This document shows positions 54,804 through 64,000 of a DNA stretch of 64,000 bases, one piece after another. Positions within the stretch are counted from its first letter, which is position 1. Each line of letters begins with the position of its first letter. The notes beneath the pieces are model-generated. The model was not told the DNA's origin, did no database searches, and saw only the letters and a program-made list of their open reading frames with translations. A program made the translations under genes and the position numbers. Source of the stretch: Sacculina carcini (taxonomy: Eukaryota > Arthropoda > Thecostraca > Sacculinidae); assembly GCA_916048095.2 (NCBI GenBank), contig OU696579.1, positions 4,937,998 to 5,001,997 of the forward strand, written 5' to 3'.

Positions 54804-57579
54804 ATGCCTCGCAAGAAGAAGGCAAGTTTCACTCCACGAACGAGGGGACAAAGCGGAGAGTCCGACGAACAGCAGCCGGGACCTTCTAACGCGGATTCGG
54901 CTGGAGCACAGCTGCCAATTGACGACGAGCAACCTGGGCCGTCCACGATGTCATCTGATGACCACCAACGACGACAGCGGGCGGCTCAGCGCACGGCAGC
55001 TATGCGTCGACATGAAACGCCTGAGCAGGCCGCCAAACGTCGCAGGGAAGACGCTGAGCGGACTGCGGCAGCGAACGCAGCGAATCGGTGGCCGAGGCCG
55101 ATCAGTGGCGTCAACTCGCTGCTGAGCGCACTGCCGCTGCTCGGCAAAACGAGACCATGGAGGAGGCCGAGCAGCGGAGACAAGAAGACGCCCAGCGCAC
55201 TGCCGCTGCTCGGCAAAACGAGACCATGGAGGAGGCCGAGCAGCGGAGACAAGAAGACGCCCAGCGCACTGCCGCTGCTCGGCAAAAGGAGACTGTGGAG
55301 GAGGCCGAGCAGCGGCGAAACACCAACGCCCAGCGCACTGCCGCTGCTCGGCAAAACGAGACCGTGGAGGAGGCCATCCAATCCACCACAACCTTTGCGA
55401 GATCTGCTCTCAGGTACGTGTGCCAAATCAAGGCATTTTTTAGCAAACATTCAAAAGTACAACAATTGCTTTCAGATGACATCGTTCGGCGCAAATATTG
55501 TTCACGAAGGTGGGTATATGCCCATATGAAAGCTCAAGGACAAATTCACCACCGGATTGGTTCATTGTTACCTTCTAATGATGACAGTGCTCGGTATTTG
55601 CAAGTGTATTTCATCGGAGGTGATCAGGTTCAAGCGCAGACCCGATGCAATCTAAATCAAGGCGTAAGACAAGACATTGTGCTTCACTTGCAGGAAATGC
55701 TACACACTCACAATTCGTATATTCAGAGTTTTAAGTCTGCAATAGAGAGGGCATCGGCACCAGACTTTCGAATTGTAGTTGATTCCAATAAGCGACCAGC
55801 CAATGCACATTCTGGTAGATTCAATATCCCCCAGTGTAACGAGGTGGCAATAAAAATGAGAGACGGGCAATTTGGTAAGAGAGACGTTGTGTTGCACTCT
55901 AGACAATCTACACTGACGCGCGTTTGTGAGACACACCGTTCATATGATACACTGCAATATCATTTGCTGTTCGTTTATGGTCAAGATGGTTACCAAATCG
56001 ATATTCCCCAATTCGGTGCAAATAAAACAGTATCATGTATGGATTATTATTCATATCACTTTATGATCAGGGACGGCAATTTCAACGCGTTGTATATAAG
56101 CCGGAATCTTTTTCACCAATTTGTAGTTGACATGTATGCCAAAGTTGAATGAGAGAGATTGCTCTATATCAGGAACAACCAAGCCAAACTCAGAGTAGAA
56201 TCATACATTCACTTGAGAGATCACATGAACAATGACGGCGACACCAGGGATATTGGCCAGATATGTATTTTGCCATCCACATTAACTGGTAGTCCGCGGT
56301 ATATGCACGAAAGAACTCAGGATGCTATGACCTATGTCCGCAACTTTGGTAAGCCCGACTTATTCATCACATTTACTTCCAACCCGAAATGTAATGAAAT
56401 TCAACGTGAGTTGATTCCCGGTCAAAAACATGGTGATCGACAAGATCTTATTGCTAGACTATATCGTTTAAAGCTGATCAAACGGATTGATCTGATAAAA
56501 AAAGTCACAAATCTTTGGAGATGTAAGGTGCTACATGTACACAATTGAGTGGCAAAAACGTGGATTACCTCATTGTCATATATTGTTATGGCTAAAAACT
56601 AAAATCAATCCTAACCAAATTGACGCTGTGATATCGGCAGAGCTGCCTGATCCCGATAATGACCCAGTACTCGCTGATATTGTTCAGAGACACATGGTGC
56701 ACGGTCCATGTGGCAGTCTCAATCCGAATTCACCGTGTATGAAAGATGGTCGTTGCACTAAAAACTATCCCAAGCAGTTTCAGACGTCTACCCATTTCAG
56801 TGATGACGGGTATCCCTCGTACAGAAGAAGGTCTACTGAAGATGGAGGTTGTCAAACGGCAATTGGCGTGTTTGTGGTAGACAATAGGTGTGTGGTTCCT
56901 TATTGCCCGTTACTCTCAAGAGCATTTGATGCTCACATCAATGTCGAGTTTTGCAATTCTGTCAAGTCCATTAAGTACGTGTGCAAGTACATTAACAAGG
57001 GTTCAGATGCTGCCATGTTTGCTCTGCAGCATGATATCGCGCATGACGAAGTGTTGCAGTATGAATTGGGCAGATATTTGAGTACGAATGAGGCTTTCTG
57101 GCGTATATTTGGGTTCCCCATTCATGAAAGACATCCTGCCATTCAACAGATTGCTGTGCATCTTGAAAATGGCCAAAGAGTGTTTTTCACAAGTCAAATC
57201 GCCGAACGAATAGCTAACAATCCCAAACAGACCACTCTCACAGCATTCTTTGAACTTTGCCAACGTGACGATTTTGCTCGAACTCTCTTGTACCATCAGG
57301 TTCCGTCCTATTACACGTGGAGAAGCAACCAATGGCAAAGGCGTAAGAATGAATGAATGTGAAGAATTCCCAGGCATCAAATTTGACTCGACAATTGGCA
57401 GAGTCTATGCTATCCATCCTAATCACAGGGAGTGCTTCTTTTTGAGAATGCTTCTACATGCTGTCAAAGGGCCGACCTCGTTTTCTTGCCTGAAAACTGT
57501 TAATGGCCAGGAGCTTGAGACATACAGAGAAGCGTGCCTGCAGCTGAACTTGCTTGAAGACGTGTTTGTTGGTGCTTAG
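54804..57579 (+). pseudogene. Helitron Rep/helicase gene, N-terminal and Rep part, decayed
   Basis: Starts MPRKKKASFTPRTRG at 54804; a repeat-rich basic N-terminus follows, then the Helitron-like N domain (YHFMIRDGNFN, RNLFHQFVVDMYAKVE), GQICILPSTLTGSPRYMHER and PDLFITFTSNP. The Rep nuclease follows with the two-histidine motif in EWQKRGLPHCHILLWL (about 56545-56590) and the tyrosine motif KYVCKYINKG (about 56974-57003). Rep nicks single strands in rolling-circle transposition. At least three frame changes (near 55088, 56525 and 57350) and one stop after AKVE (56150) break it, and the helicase domain that should follow is missing. A plain decayed autonomous Helitron. Confidence 0.93.
55130..55385 (+). 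repeat. 69-bp tandem repeat inside the Helitron ORF
   Basis: Four units of 69 bp (23 codons, RTAAARQNE...EEAEQRR). Because 69 is a multiple of three and the units lack stops in several frames, long antisense and out-of-frame reading frames appear across it. Confidence 0.9.
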
Positions 57580-59805
57580 TGCTTCCATCATGGAGGTGGT
57601 ATGACCATCTTGTGATGATCTCATCCTTGAAATTTGAGTGTGCAATTATGCCCACTTATGTGAACTATATTTGCTCCGTGCGATGGCAACTGGTAACAGT
57701 GTTGTTGACAGATTGTTTGCTGAGATTTGTCTTGATTGAGCGCTTGAACCTCTGTAGCAGATCTCATCGATATGTGGTGGATCCTACACAACATTAATGT
57801 GTTCTGGCGTGTTTTCTTACCACGGAGCGTGATCCGTCTCGTCACGTCTGCGCGAACTCAGTGGGAGCGGCTTATACGCTTAACGCGTAGTCCGCCAGAT
57901 CATTTCATCTGAACCGCCAAGTGGCACAACATTCGCCAAATTGTCAAGCATCAGTTGTGGCACATTGAAATGTGATTAGGTGTTGAATTGTGATTAGTAG
58001 GCTAGTGTACTAGATCTAAATAACCTGTGAATAACGACATTTTTAAATTGTAGTTTGGCCCATGACTCTGTGAAGAAATTAGTATGTGGCCTCTTGTCTG
58101 AAGTTGACCTGCCACTGGCGTGTGGTCACGATTGCGCGCACACGCGAGCCATTATAAAAAGTGTCTCGTGATGATCATGGTGCATGAGTGCGATAGTCAC
58201 ACAATTTATAGCGTTTGCGTTGCTTTCATTCCACTTTCATCATTGATTTGAGTGAAAACAATGATAATGAAGTGAATGCGACACATTTCTGAGAGACGAG
58301 CTCAAGTGTTTCTCCTCGTCATGCAGTCCAGTCGTGACTTTTGACGCACATAGCCTGCAACATAGCCGCTCAACTGCTAGACGTGACTTCCCATGTATTA
58401 CCCGGTGTCTCATCCTTGACTTCTTGCAGTACAAAAACCACATACCAGACATGCATTCTAGACAAACAAGAGGAAGTGCTTCATCTGTGTAATTGGGTTT
58501 GTGAATGACGGCAGATGACCCCCGTGTGACGGATTGAGAGGATGAAGGACAATTTCAGTTCAGTGTGGCCGATTCTTCTATTGTCTTGCTTGCTGTGACC
58601 AGGGTCTTTGTTGGCTTAAATCGGCTGGTCGGGCAGTTCAACATAACTGTGCTGAATTGTGACACATTGTACGTAGATTATTCGGACTGGGTCTTATTTC
58701 GTGATGCTGTGTGACGTGCAGCAATGATGTGCTGCTGTTTGAATTTCAACAGTCACATCATGTGTATTGTTATTGAATGTATTTTTATTGAATATCATTG
58801 CACTGTTAATGCATACTACTGCGTGGAGGTCGGTTCCATACAGTTTGATTCGAGGGATGTATTGTATGACCACCATGCAGTATATATACATATTTTGTTT
58901 GTTCCATGTTCCCACTGCTTCTCGCGCTGGGCCCGACCATGTACTGTGCTATGTTACAATGTTAATGTATTGTCAATGTTATGATGCCATGTAATTGTTA
59001 TAATGCCATGTGAGTGTTATGATGTAATGTATTTGTATATAATCGTTTACACTGTATGCGATCATGCGCAGTGTCATCGGGCTGATTGTACACATGGCTT
59101 GATGTAATGCTGCAATGGTGTAATTTCGCTGAATGTTATACATGTATAATGCCACTGAATGTTGATGATTAATTATATTTGTCTCTGATGATAAATCAAT
59201 TGATATATATATGTTGGTTTCATGTCGTTTGTATGATGTTTGTATAATGCGTTTATGTTATGTTTGTGTAAAAATTCATGTGTTAGGCATATGTGTTAAA
59301 TATAGTTCAGAATGTTCATACTGTTTATTGACTTCTCAACCGCAATCTTAACAAGCGATAGCGATAGCCTGATAGCACGACAATTACTAGCGTGTTCGGT
59401 AATGTTTGAATAGTCCGTGACAAGTGCAGTGAGTATCATGACACAAAAACAGTTGTGTTCTTGATCGACTGGCTGCTGGATATATGGAGAGGTTACTGTT
59501 TGATGCTGTTACAACTTCAATCATAGTCTGAATAAAACATAATTGTGTTGAACAATTTAAACATAATGTAGGTGCAAGGTGCTGTGGCAGAGCTTCATAA
59601 TAAAATAATTATACTGGAAAATGAAGCATCACACATTTGGGCATTTCTATTGCCATTCTTTCGTCGTGTTTCATTTTTTCAAATATCGCTCATTCATTTG
59701 AAGGGAATATCCCTATACTACAATTGACTGACAATATAAATTTACACGTATTCTTCTAGTTAAACTGTAATATGTTCTGTATTTGCTACATTATTCTTAT
59801 GTATG
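57580..59805. other. Probable 3' part of the Helitron or unassigned sequence
   Basis: No gene was recognised. At 57580-57860 short decayed Helitron-like coding remnants may persist. At 58960-59160 variants of TTATGATGCCATGTAATTG are loosely repeated. Because Helitron ends flank it on the right (59811-59836), much of this may belong to the Helitron. Confidence 0.45.
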
Positions 59806-59810
59806 CTCTT

Positions 59811-59836
59811 CCGCACGACGGGCGGGTTTTAATGCT
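59811..59836 (+). repeat. Helitron-type 3' terminus
   Basis: CCGCACGACGGGCGGGTTTT followed by AATGCTAG. The same terminus occurs many times at 45.7-47.7 kb. A new TCTATATATAAAAGAG start follows at once at about 59840. Confidence 0.7.
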
Positions 59837-59837
59837 A

Positions 59838-60935
59838 GTATCTATATATAAAAGAGATCCTCTGTGTGTGTGTGTATGTGTGTTTGTCCCACCCTCCTTG
59901 GTCCATTTTCTATCAGCTGCTACTCAGCCATCACTTGGCGCACTCGCTAAAAATTTATACCATCATGTTGGAAATTTTCTTGTCTACACTGTAAGTTAAA
60001 GTTTAAATTTAAAAAAAAAAAACAAAAAAAGTCATAGCGGTGAAAATACAAAATGAACCCTGAAAAATGCGAAAATTTTGGTCAATTTTCTGAAGACTAC
60101 TCCTCCTAAACCAGCAATGGTACAACTATACAAATTTTACCACTGTGTATTAAATTTTCTGTTCTACTCAACTAAGTATAATTCATACCCAAAAATAGAA
60201 TATAAAACATGTAAAATGGGAACAAATTCAATTTACATTTAAAAATTTATTTAAACTCCACGCGTCCAATTTTGTATATTTTTTTCTCTATTTCTCAAAA
60301 ACTAATTATCACACATCTAAATAAATAACACCATCATGCTGGGAATTTTGTTTGCTATTACACGGTATACTTTTTAATTTTCCAAAGGGTATTAAAAAAA
60401 GTTACGGCGGTGTGAAGTGTAAATGACAAAGTCAAAAAGGCAAAGTTAGCACACAAAAACGTGAATATTTTTGTCAATATTCCGCTATCTATTCCCCATA
60501 AACCAGCAATGGTACAGCTATAAAAATTATACTATTGTGTAGATAATTTTGTGTTCTACAAGATGAGTTATAATTTATACCCACAAATGATACAAAAAAT
60601 GTGTACAATTTGCAAAATTCTCAAATACATCCAAAATTACACTTGAACACCGGGTGACTAAAATATATTAATTTTTCTACCTATTTCTCAAGAATTGTTT
60701 GTTACACATTAAAATAAATTATACCATCGTGCTAGAAATTTTGTTTTCTACAATACGGTATAATTTTTAATTTTCCAAAGTGTATCTGAAGGAAGTTACG
60801 GCGGTGTAAAGTCAAAAGGACATATTGCCAATTTGACAGCTATTGTGCGCACTTGCGATTACACAGGAATATACTACTGTGTAGATAATTTTGTGTTCTA
60901 CAAGATAAGCTATAATTTATACCCACAAATGATTC
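59838..60935 (+). mobile_element. Non-autonomous Helitron, 5' part
   Basis: Starts with TCTATATATAAAAGAGATCC followed by a TG-rich stretch, a usual Helitron 5' start. The body matches 44610-45600 and contains internal duplications: the segment near 60525-60590 is repeated at 60865-60930. The element is interrupted by the palindrome at 60940-61484. Confidence 0.7.
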
Positions 60936-60939
60936 GAAT

Positions 60940-61310
60940 GAAACGAAACCAATTTGAAACCTCATTATTCCATATGTGCCCTAAAGTGACTACAACAAAA
61001 AACAGCTGACATATAATATATTCATGTAAAATAGGTGTTTTCTGTATATATATATATATATGTGCTGTGTTTTTACACTACGCCACAAAAGGTTCTATTT
61101 TTAGACGCGGTGGCTTGGAAATACCTGGAAAAAACATCAAAACAACTGTGTGTGGAAGTCATGTGCTTGGCACATGTGTGCAGCTGCAGTTTGCAAAATT
61201 CACGTGCCAAGCACATGACTTCCACACACAGTTGTTTTGATGTTTTTTCCAGGTATTTCCAAGCCACCGCGTCTAAAATAGAACCTTTTGTGGCGTAGTG
61301 TAAAAACACA

Positions 61311-61384
<74 letters not shown>

Positions 61385-61484
61385 AACACCTATTTTACAT
61401 GAATATATTATATGTCAGCTGTTTTTTGTTGTAGTCACTTTAGGGCACACATGGAATAATGGAGTTTCAAATTGGTTTCGTTTC
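60940..61484. repeat. Long near-perfect palindrome (foldback element)
   Basis: The left arm (60940-61173) and right arm (61204-61484) are inverted copies, nearly identical outside their AT runs, with a 30-bp spacer. The arms start GAAACGAAACCAATTTG. The left arm has an AT run of about 17 bp, the right about 68 bp, which explains the arm length difference. The same peptide reads on both strands, so no gene is inferred. Confidence 0.93.
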
Positions 61485-61890
61485 TGGTGCTCAAAAAGGT
61501 ATATACACAAGTTAATTAATATAAAAATAAATATGAAAAACAACCAAGGTCGTGCTCGAAAATGTTTTTGCTCAAACACAAGTTTTCATCGGCAAAGAGT
61601 TTCAGTAACAATTGCATCGCCAAATGGCTGCTGTAAATAATTGAGCGAAAACATTGTGATTAGCGCAGTTGATTTGTTCATGGCTTATCTAGAGAGGTCG
61701 AAATAAACTGTGCTGAATGAGGTCTTCAACGTTGGGTTGGGTGGATATTTTTGGGGTAATTGGGTATTTTTGTGTAAGGGGGTATTTTTAGGTAACAATT
61801 ACCTGCAAAATTACCTAACCAACCACTCACACAATTACCTAACCAATTACTCGCACAATTACCTGAGTAATGGTTTCAGCATGTGGGTCG
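61485..61890. other. Unassigned sequence with short ATTACCT repeats
   Basis: At 61790-61870 CAATTACCT(A/G) units are loosely repeated. No gene. Confidence 0.5.
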
Positions 61891-62640
61891 AAGGTGAGTT
61901 TATCGTTCATCATGACACCCAGGACGGTGAGATTAGATTCATCATCACACCCAGGACGGTGAGATTAGATTCATCATGATACCCAGGACGGTGAGATTAG
62001 ATTCATCATGACACCCAGGACGGTGAGATTAGATTTATCATGACACCCAGGACGGTGAGATCAGATTCATCATGACACCCAGGACGGTGAGATAAGATTC
62101 ATCATGACACCCAGGACGGTGAGATTAGATTTATCATGACACCCAGGACGGTGAGATTAGATTCATCATGACACCCAGGACACGAACCACGCAAATCGTC
62201 TGTAATATTTCACCGCCAATTTTATACTCGCACGAGCACAACTGCTTTCTGAGTGTAACGCTGAGCTTTCAACATTTGATTGAGTCAAGTCTCAACTCGC
62301 ATTCACCGCAGCAGGTACAAAAACGGCCAATTAGACACTGTAGAATCTTGGCATCTGTAGCCATCTCGACACAATGAAGAATTGATGATATCGTCAGCGT
62401 AGAGTAGCGCCGAATCTCCCAAGCTCACTGCTAGGTCATTGACGAGTATGTCAAACAGGAGCGGACTCAGTACGGACCCAGTATGGATCCCTCCGGCACT
62501 CGGCTGGTTACATCGGACCCCTGTGACGTTCTACCGTTGAGCAACACGCGCTGTTTGCGAGAAACGACAAACAGGAACGACTGCAGCATTTTCCAATTCG
62601 GCCCGAAGGTCCGAATTGATTATTTTTTTGCCCTGCACTG
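61880..62640 (-). mobile_element. LINE reverse transcriptase remnant carrying a tandem array
   Basis: On the minus strand: RKQRVLLNG, SRVPEGSILGP, SALLYADDI, CEYKIGGEILQTICVVRVLG and, beyond the array, DKLTFDPHAETI. These are the RT palm and the following VLGV...LTF segment of a CR1/Jockey-type LINE. Several frame breaks are present. The 32-bp array at 61906-62181 sits exactly at the VLGVMMN codons. Confidence 0.85.
61906..62181. repeat. 32-bp minisatellite, about 8.6 units
   Basis: Unit TTCATCATGACACCCAGGAC followed by GGTGAGATTAGA, with one to three changes per copy. Thirty-two is not a multiple of three, so the array does not keep the LINE frame. Confidence 0.95.
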
Positions 62641-63420
62641 ATTGCAAATTTTCTAAATGTCTGTTTGTATCCTATCTCCTCCTAAACCATTGGACCGATT
62701 TTGATTATACTTGGTCCCTAAGAGTAAAATGGATGCAAGAAGGTCATAGGCTTGGATTTGTTTAACTCTGAGGTCATTTTTAAGGTCATTGAGGTCATTT
62801 GTGTCTGTTTACCCTATCTCCTCCTATACCTTATCTCCGGAAAATTTTTTGTCTACACTGTAGGTTAAATTTTTAATTTTAAAAATAAAACCAAAAAAAG
62901 TTAGAGCGGTGAAAAGACAAAATGAACCCTAAAAAATGGGAAAATTTTGGTCAATTTTCTGAAGACTACTCTTCCTAAACCAGCAATGGTACAACTATAC
63001 AAATTATACCACTGTGTAGAAAAATTTCTGTTCTGCTCAACAAACTGTAATTCATACCCAAAAATTGAATATAAAACATGTAAAATGGAAAAAAATTCAA
63101 TCTACATTCCAAATTTTTTTTTAACTCCACGCGTCCGATTTTCTATAATTTTTTTCTCCATTTCTCAAAAATTAATTATCACACATCTAAATAAATAATA
63201 CCATCATGCTGTAAATTTTGTTTTTTACAACACGGTATAATTTTTAATTTTACAAAGACGCACGACGGGTGGGTTTAAATATGAAGCGGGATGGGGGAAA
63301 ATTTTGTCAAAATTAAACTGAAAATCATTACATTTACACTTTTCAATTGATATCCTTTGTTTTATTAATTGTTTTGCACGACGAACGGGTTTAACTGCTA
63401 GATGAGAACTTGAATTAAAT
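62640..63420 (+). mobile_element. Helitron-like non-autonomous fragments
   Basis: CTCCTCCTAAACCATTGGAC and GATTTTGATTATACTTGGT near 62690-62720, then sequence matching 59990-60380 and 44700-45100. 3'-terminus-like motifs GCACGACGGGTGGGTTTAAA at 63259 and GCACGACGAACGGGTTTAAC at 63376 end in CTAG near 63400. Confidence 0.65.
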
Positions 63421-63925
63421 TATATATAATTAAATCGCATTATACAATAGATGTGAATTAATCTGTCTTACAGTTTGGTTACTATATTATATTGGCGGGC
63501 TGCGAGAACATTACTGGTGGGCCGCGTGTTTGATACTAAGAGGGGAAGAGATGATATACGATAAGATGGGATGGTTGGGCTGGGTTTGGTAGGATTGGGT
63601 CAGGTTATATTGGGTTTAATATATATGGGTTTAATATTGGGTTTAATAATCACTTGCCTGGCGACACTCGTGGTGTGTGGTTGTGTTTAGCGGGCTATTT
63701 GAATTTGACTCTGAGCTGTATGTTTTTGGTCGCCGGGTGAGTATTCTGAGTGTTCTTGTTATCCTGGTGTTCTCTCAATCTTACATTATCTTTATTTTCT
63801 GTTTCTCTGTCTTGTTCGGATCGTTATTCACGTTGGTGGTTTACGTTCGGGTTGCTGGTGTATTTGGTGGATCATCTTGGTCTTGTTTGTATTATTATTT
63901 TGGATTCACAACTGCAACCGCCTCA
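63420..63925. other. Low-complexity TGGGTT tract and LINE 5' leader
   Basis: GGGTTTAATAT and GGGTTGGG-type repeats at 63560-63650, then T-rich sequence that probably is the 5' UTR of the LINE starting at 63926. Confidence 0.45.
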
Positions 63926-64000
63926 ATGGCTGATTCGTGTGTATTCTGCAAGCGTGACACAGGTGAGCCTAGGCATATTTCTTGTTCCCTGTGCTCATCC
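63926..64000 (+). CDS. Start of a LINE ORF1 with PHD-like finger (cut by window edge)
   Basis: ATG at 63926 opens MADSCVFCKRDTGEPRHISC and then SLCSS, reaching the window end. The C..C..(12)..C..C spacing resembles the PHD-type finger that begins ORF1 of CR1/L2-group LINEs, as in the LINE at 16290-17561. With only 25 codons a host zinc-finger gene cannot be excluded. Confidence 0.5.
   Translation, partial: MADSCVFCKRDTGEPRHISCSLCSS

Noticed and set aside
54951-55494. Long minus-strand frames opposite the Helitron N-terminus
   Set aside because: They mirror the 69-bp tandem repeat of the real plus-strand frame.
61035-61309. Similar proteins predicted on both strands
   Set aside because: Consequence of the palindrome, not of a gene pair.
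61906-62181. Regular 32-bp repeats that could recall a CRISPR array
   Set aside because: Units follow each other with no spacers, and the genome is eukaryotic; this is a minisatellite.

Overview
This window is a piece of a metazoan nuclear genome. The clearest host feature is the 5' part of one spliced gene on the minus strand, an axonemal dynein heavy chain of the DNAH3 type. The rest is mostly transposable elements, their short non-autonomous relatives and microsatellites. Motile cilia or flagella, large introns, CR1/L2-group LINEs with PHD-finger ORF1s, Helitrons, hAT, P-like and Tc1-like elements and long CA tracts fit an invertebrate, perhaps a spiralian such as a mollusc or annelid. The species cannot be fixed from the sequence.

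Layout. The dynein gene runs from about 32.1 kb leftwards off the window edge at 1. Twelve coding exons were placed by splice signals, reading phase and match to the dynein heavy-chain tail: 31100-31574, 29065-29162, 28436-28570, 21649-21795, 7871-8008, 6857-6982, 6274-6399, 5444-5648, 4345-4654, 3858-3993, 2947-3019 and 2489-2566. A perfect X-box (RFX site), the hallmark of ciliary promoters, lies at 32086-32099 just upstream. The introns are packed with elements. A LINE at 8.9-17.6 kb is split by a young, whole-looking LTR retrotransposon (9613-13986). A 1.6-kb hAT-type element occupies 19520-21127. A THAP/P-like DNA transposon (22259-28091) is itself split by a Gypsy element (23809-27541).

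From 32 to 48 kb there are hAT-type MITEs, a CR1/L2 LINE tail, a Gypsy fossil embedded in AACCT repeats (36672-39576), a LINE with a 2A-like motif at the start of its ORF2 (about 39950-42470), an intact initiator tRNA-Met gene (43980-44051) and a tract carrying many Helitron-like ends (44.6-47.8 kb). A second X-box-like site lies at 47932-47945.

From 48 to 64 kb there is an older relative of the first LTR element (48394-52856), a second P-like fragment (53.3-53.8 kb), a decayed autonomous Helitron Rep gene (54.8-57.6 kb), more Helitron sequence, a 545-bp palindrome (60940-61484), a dead LINE reverse transcriptase that has grown a 32-bp tandem array (61906-62181), and the first codons of another LINE ORF1 at the right edge.

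The elements form layers: LTR into LINE, Gypsy into P-like, P-like probably into a LINE tail, hAT MITE into hAT MITE, and Gypsy into a pentanucleotide array. The dynein gene is transcribed through most of this, with introns up to 13.6 kb.
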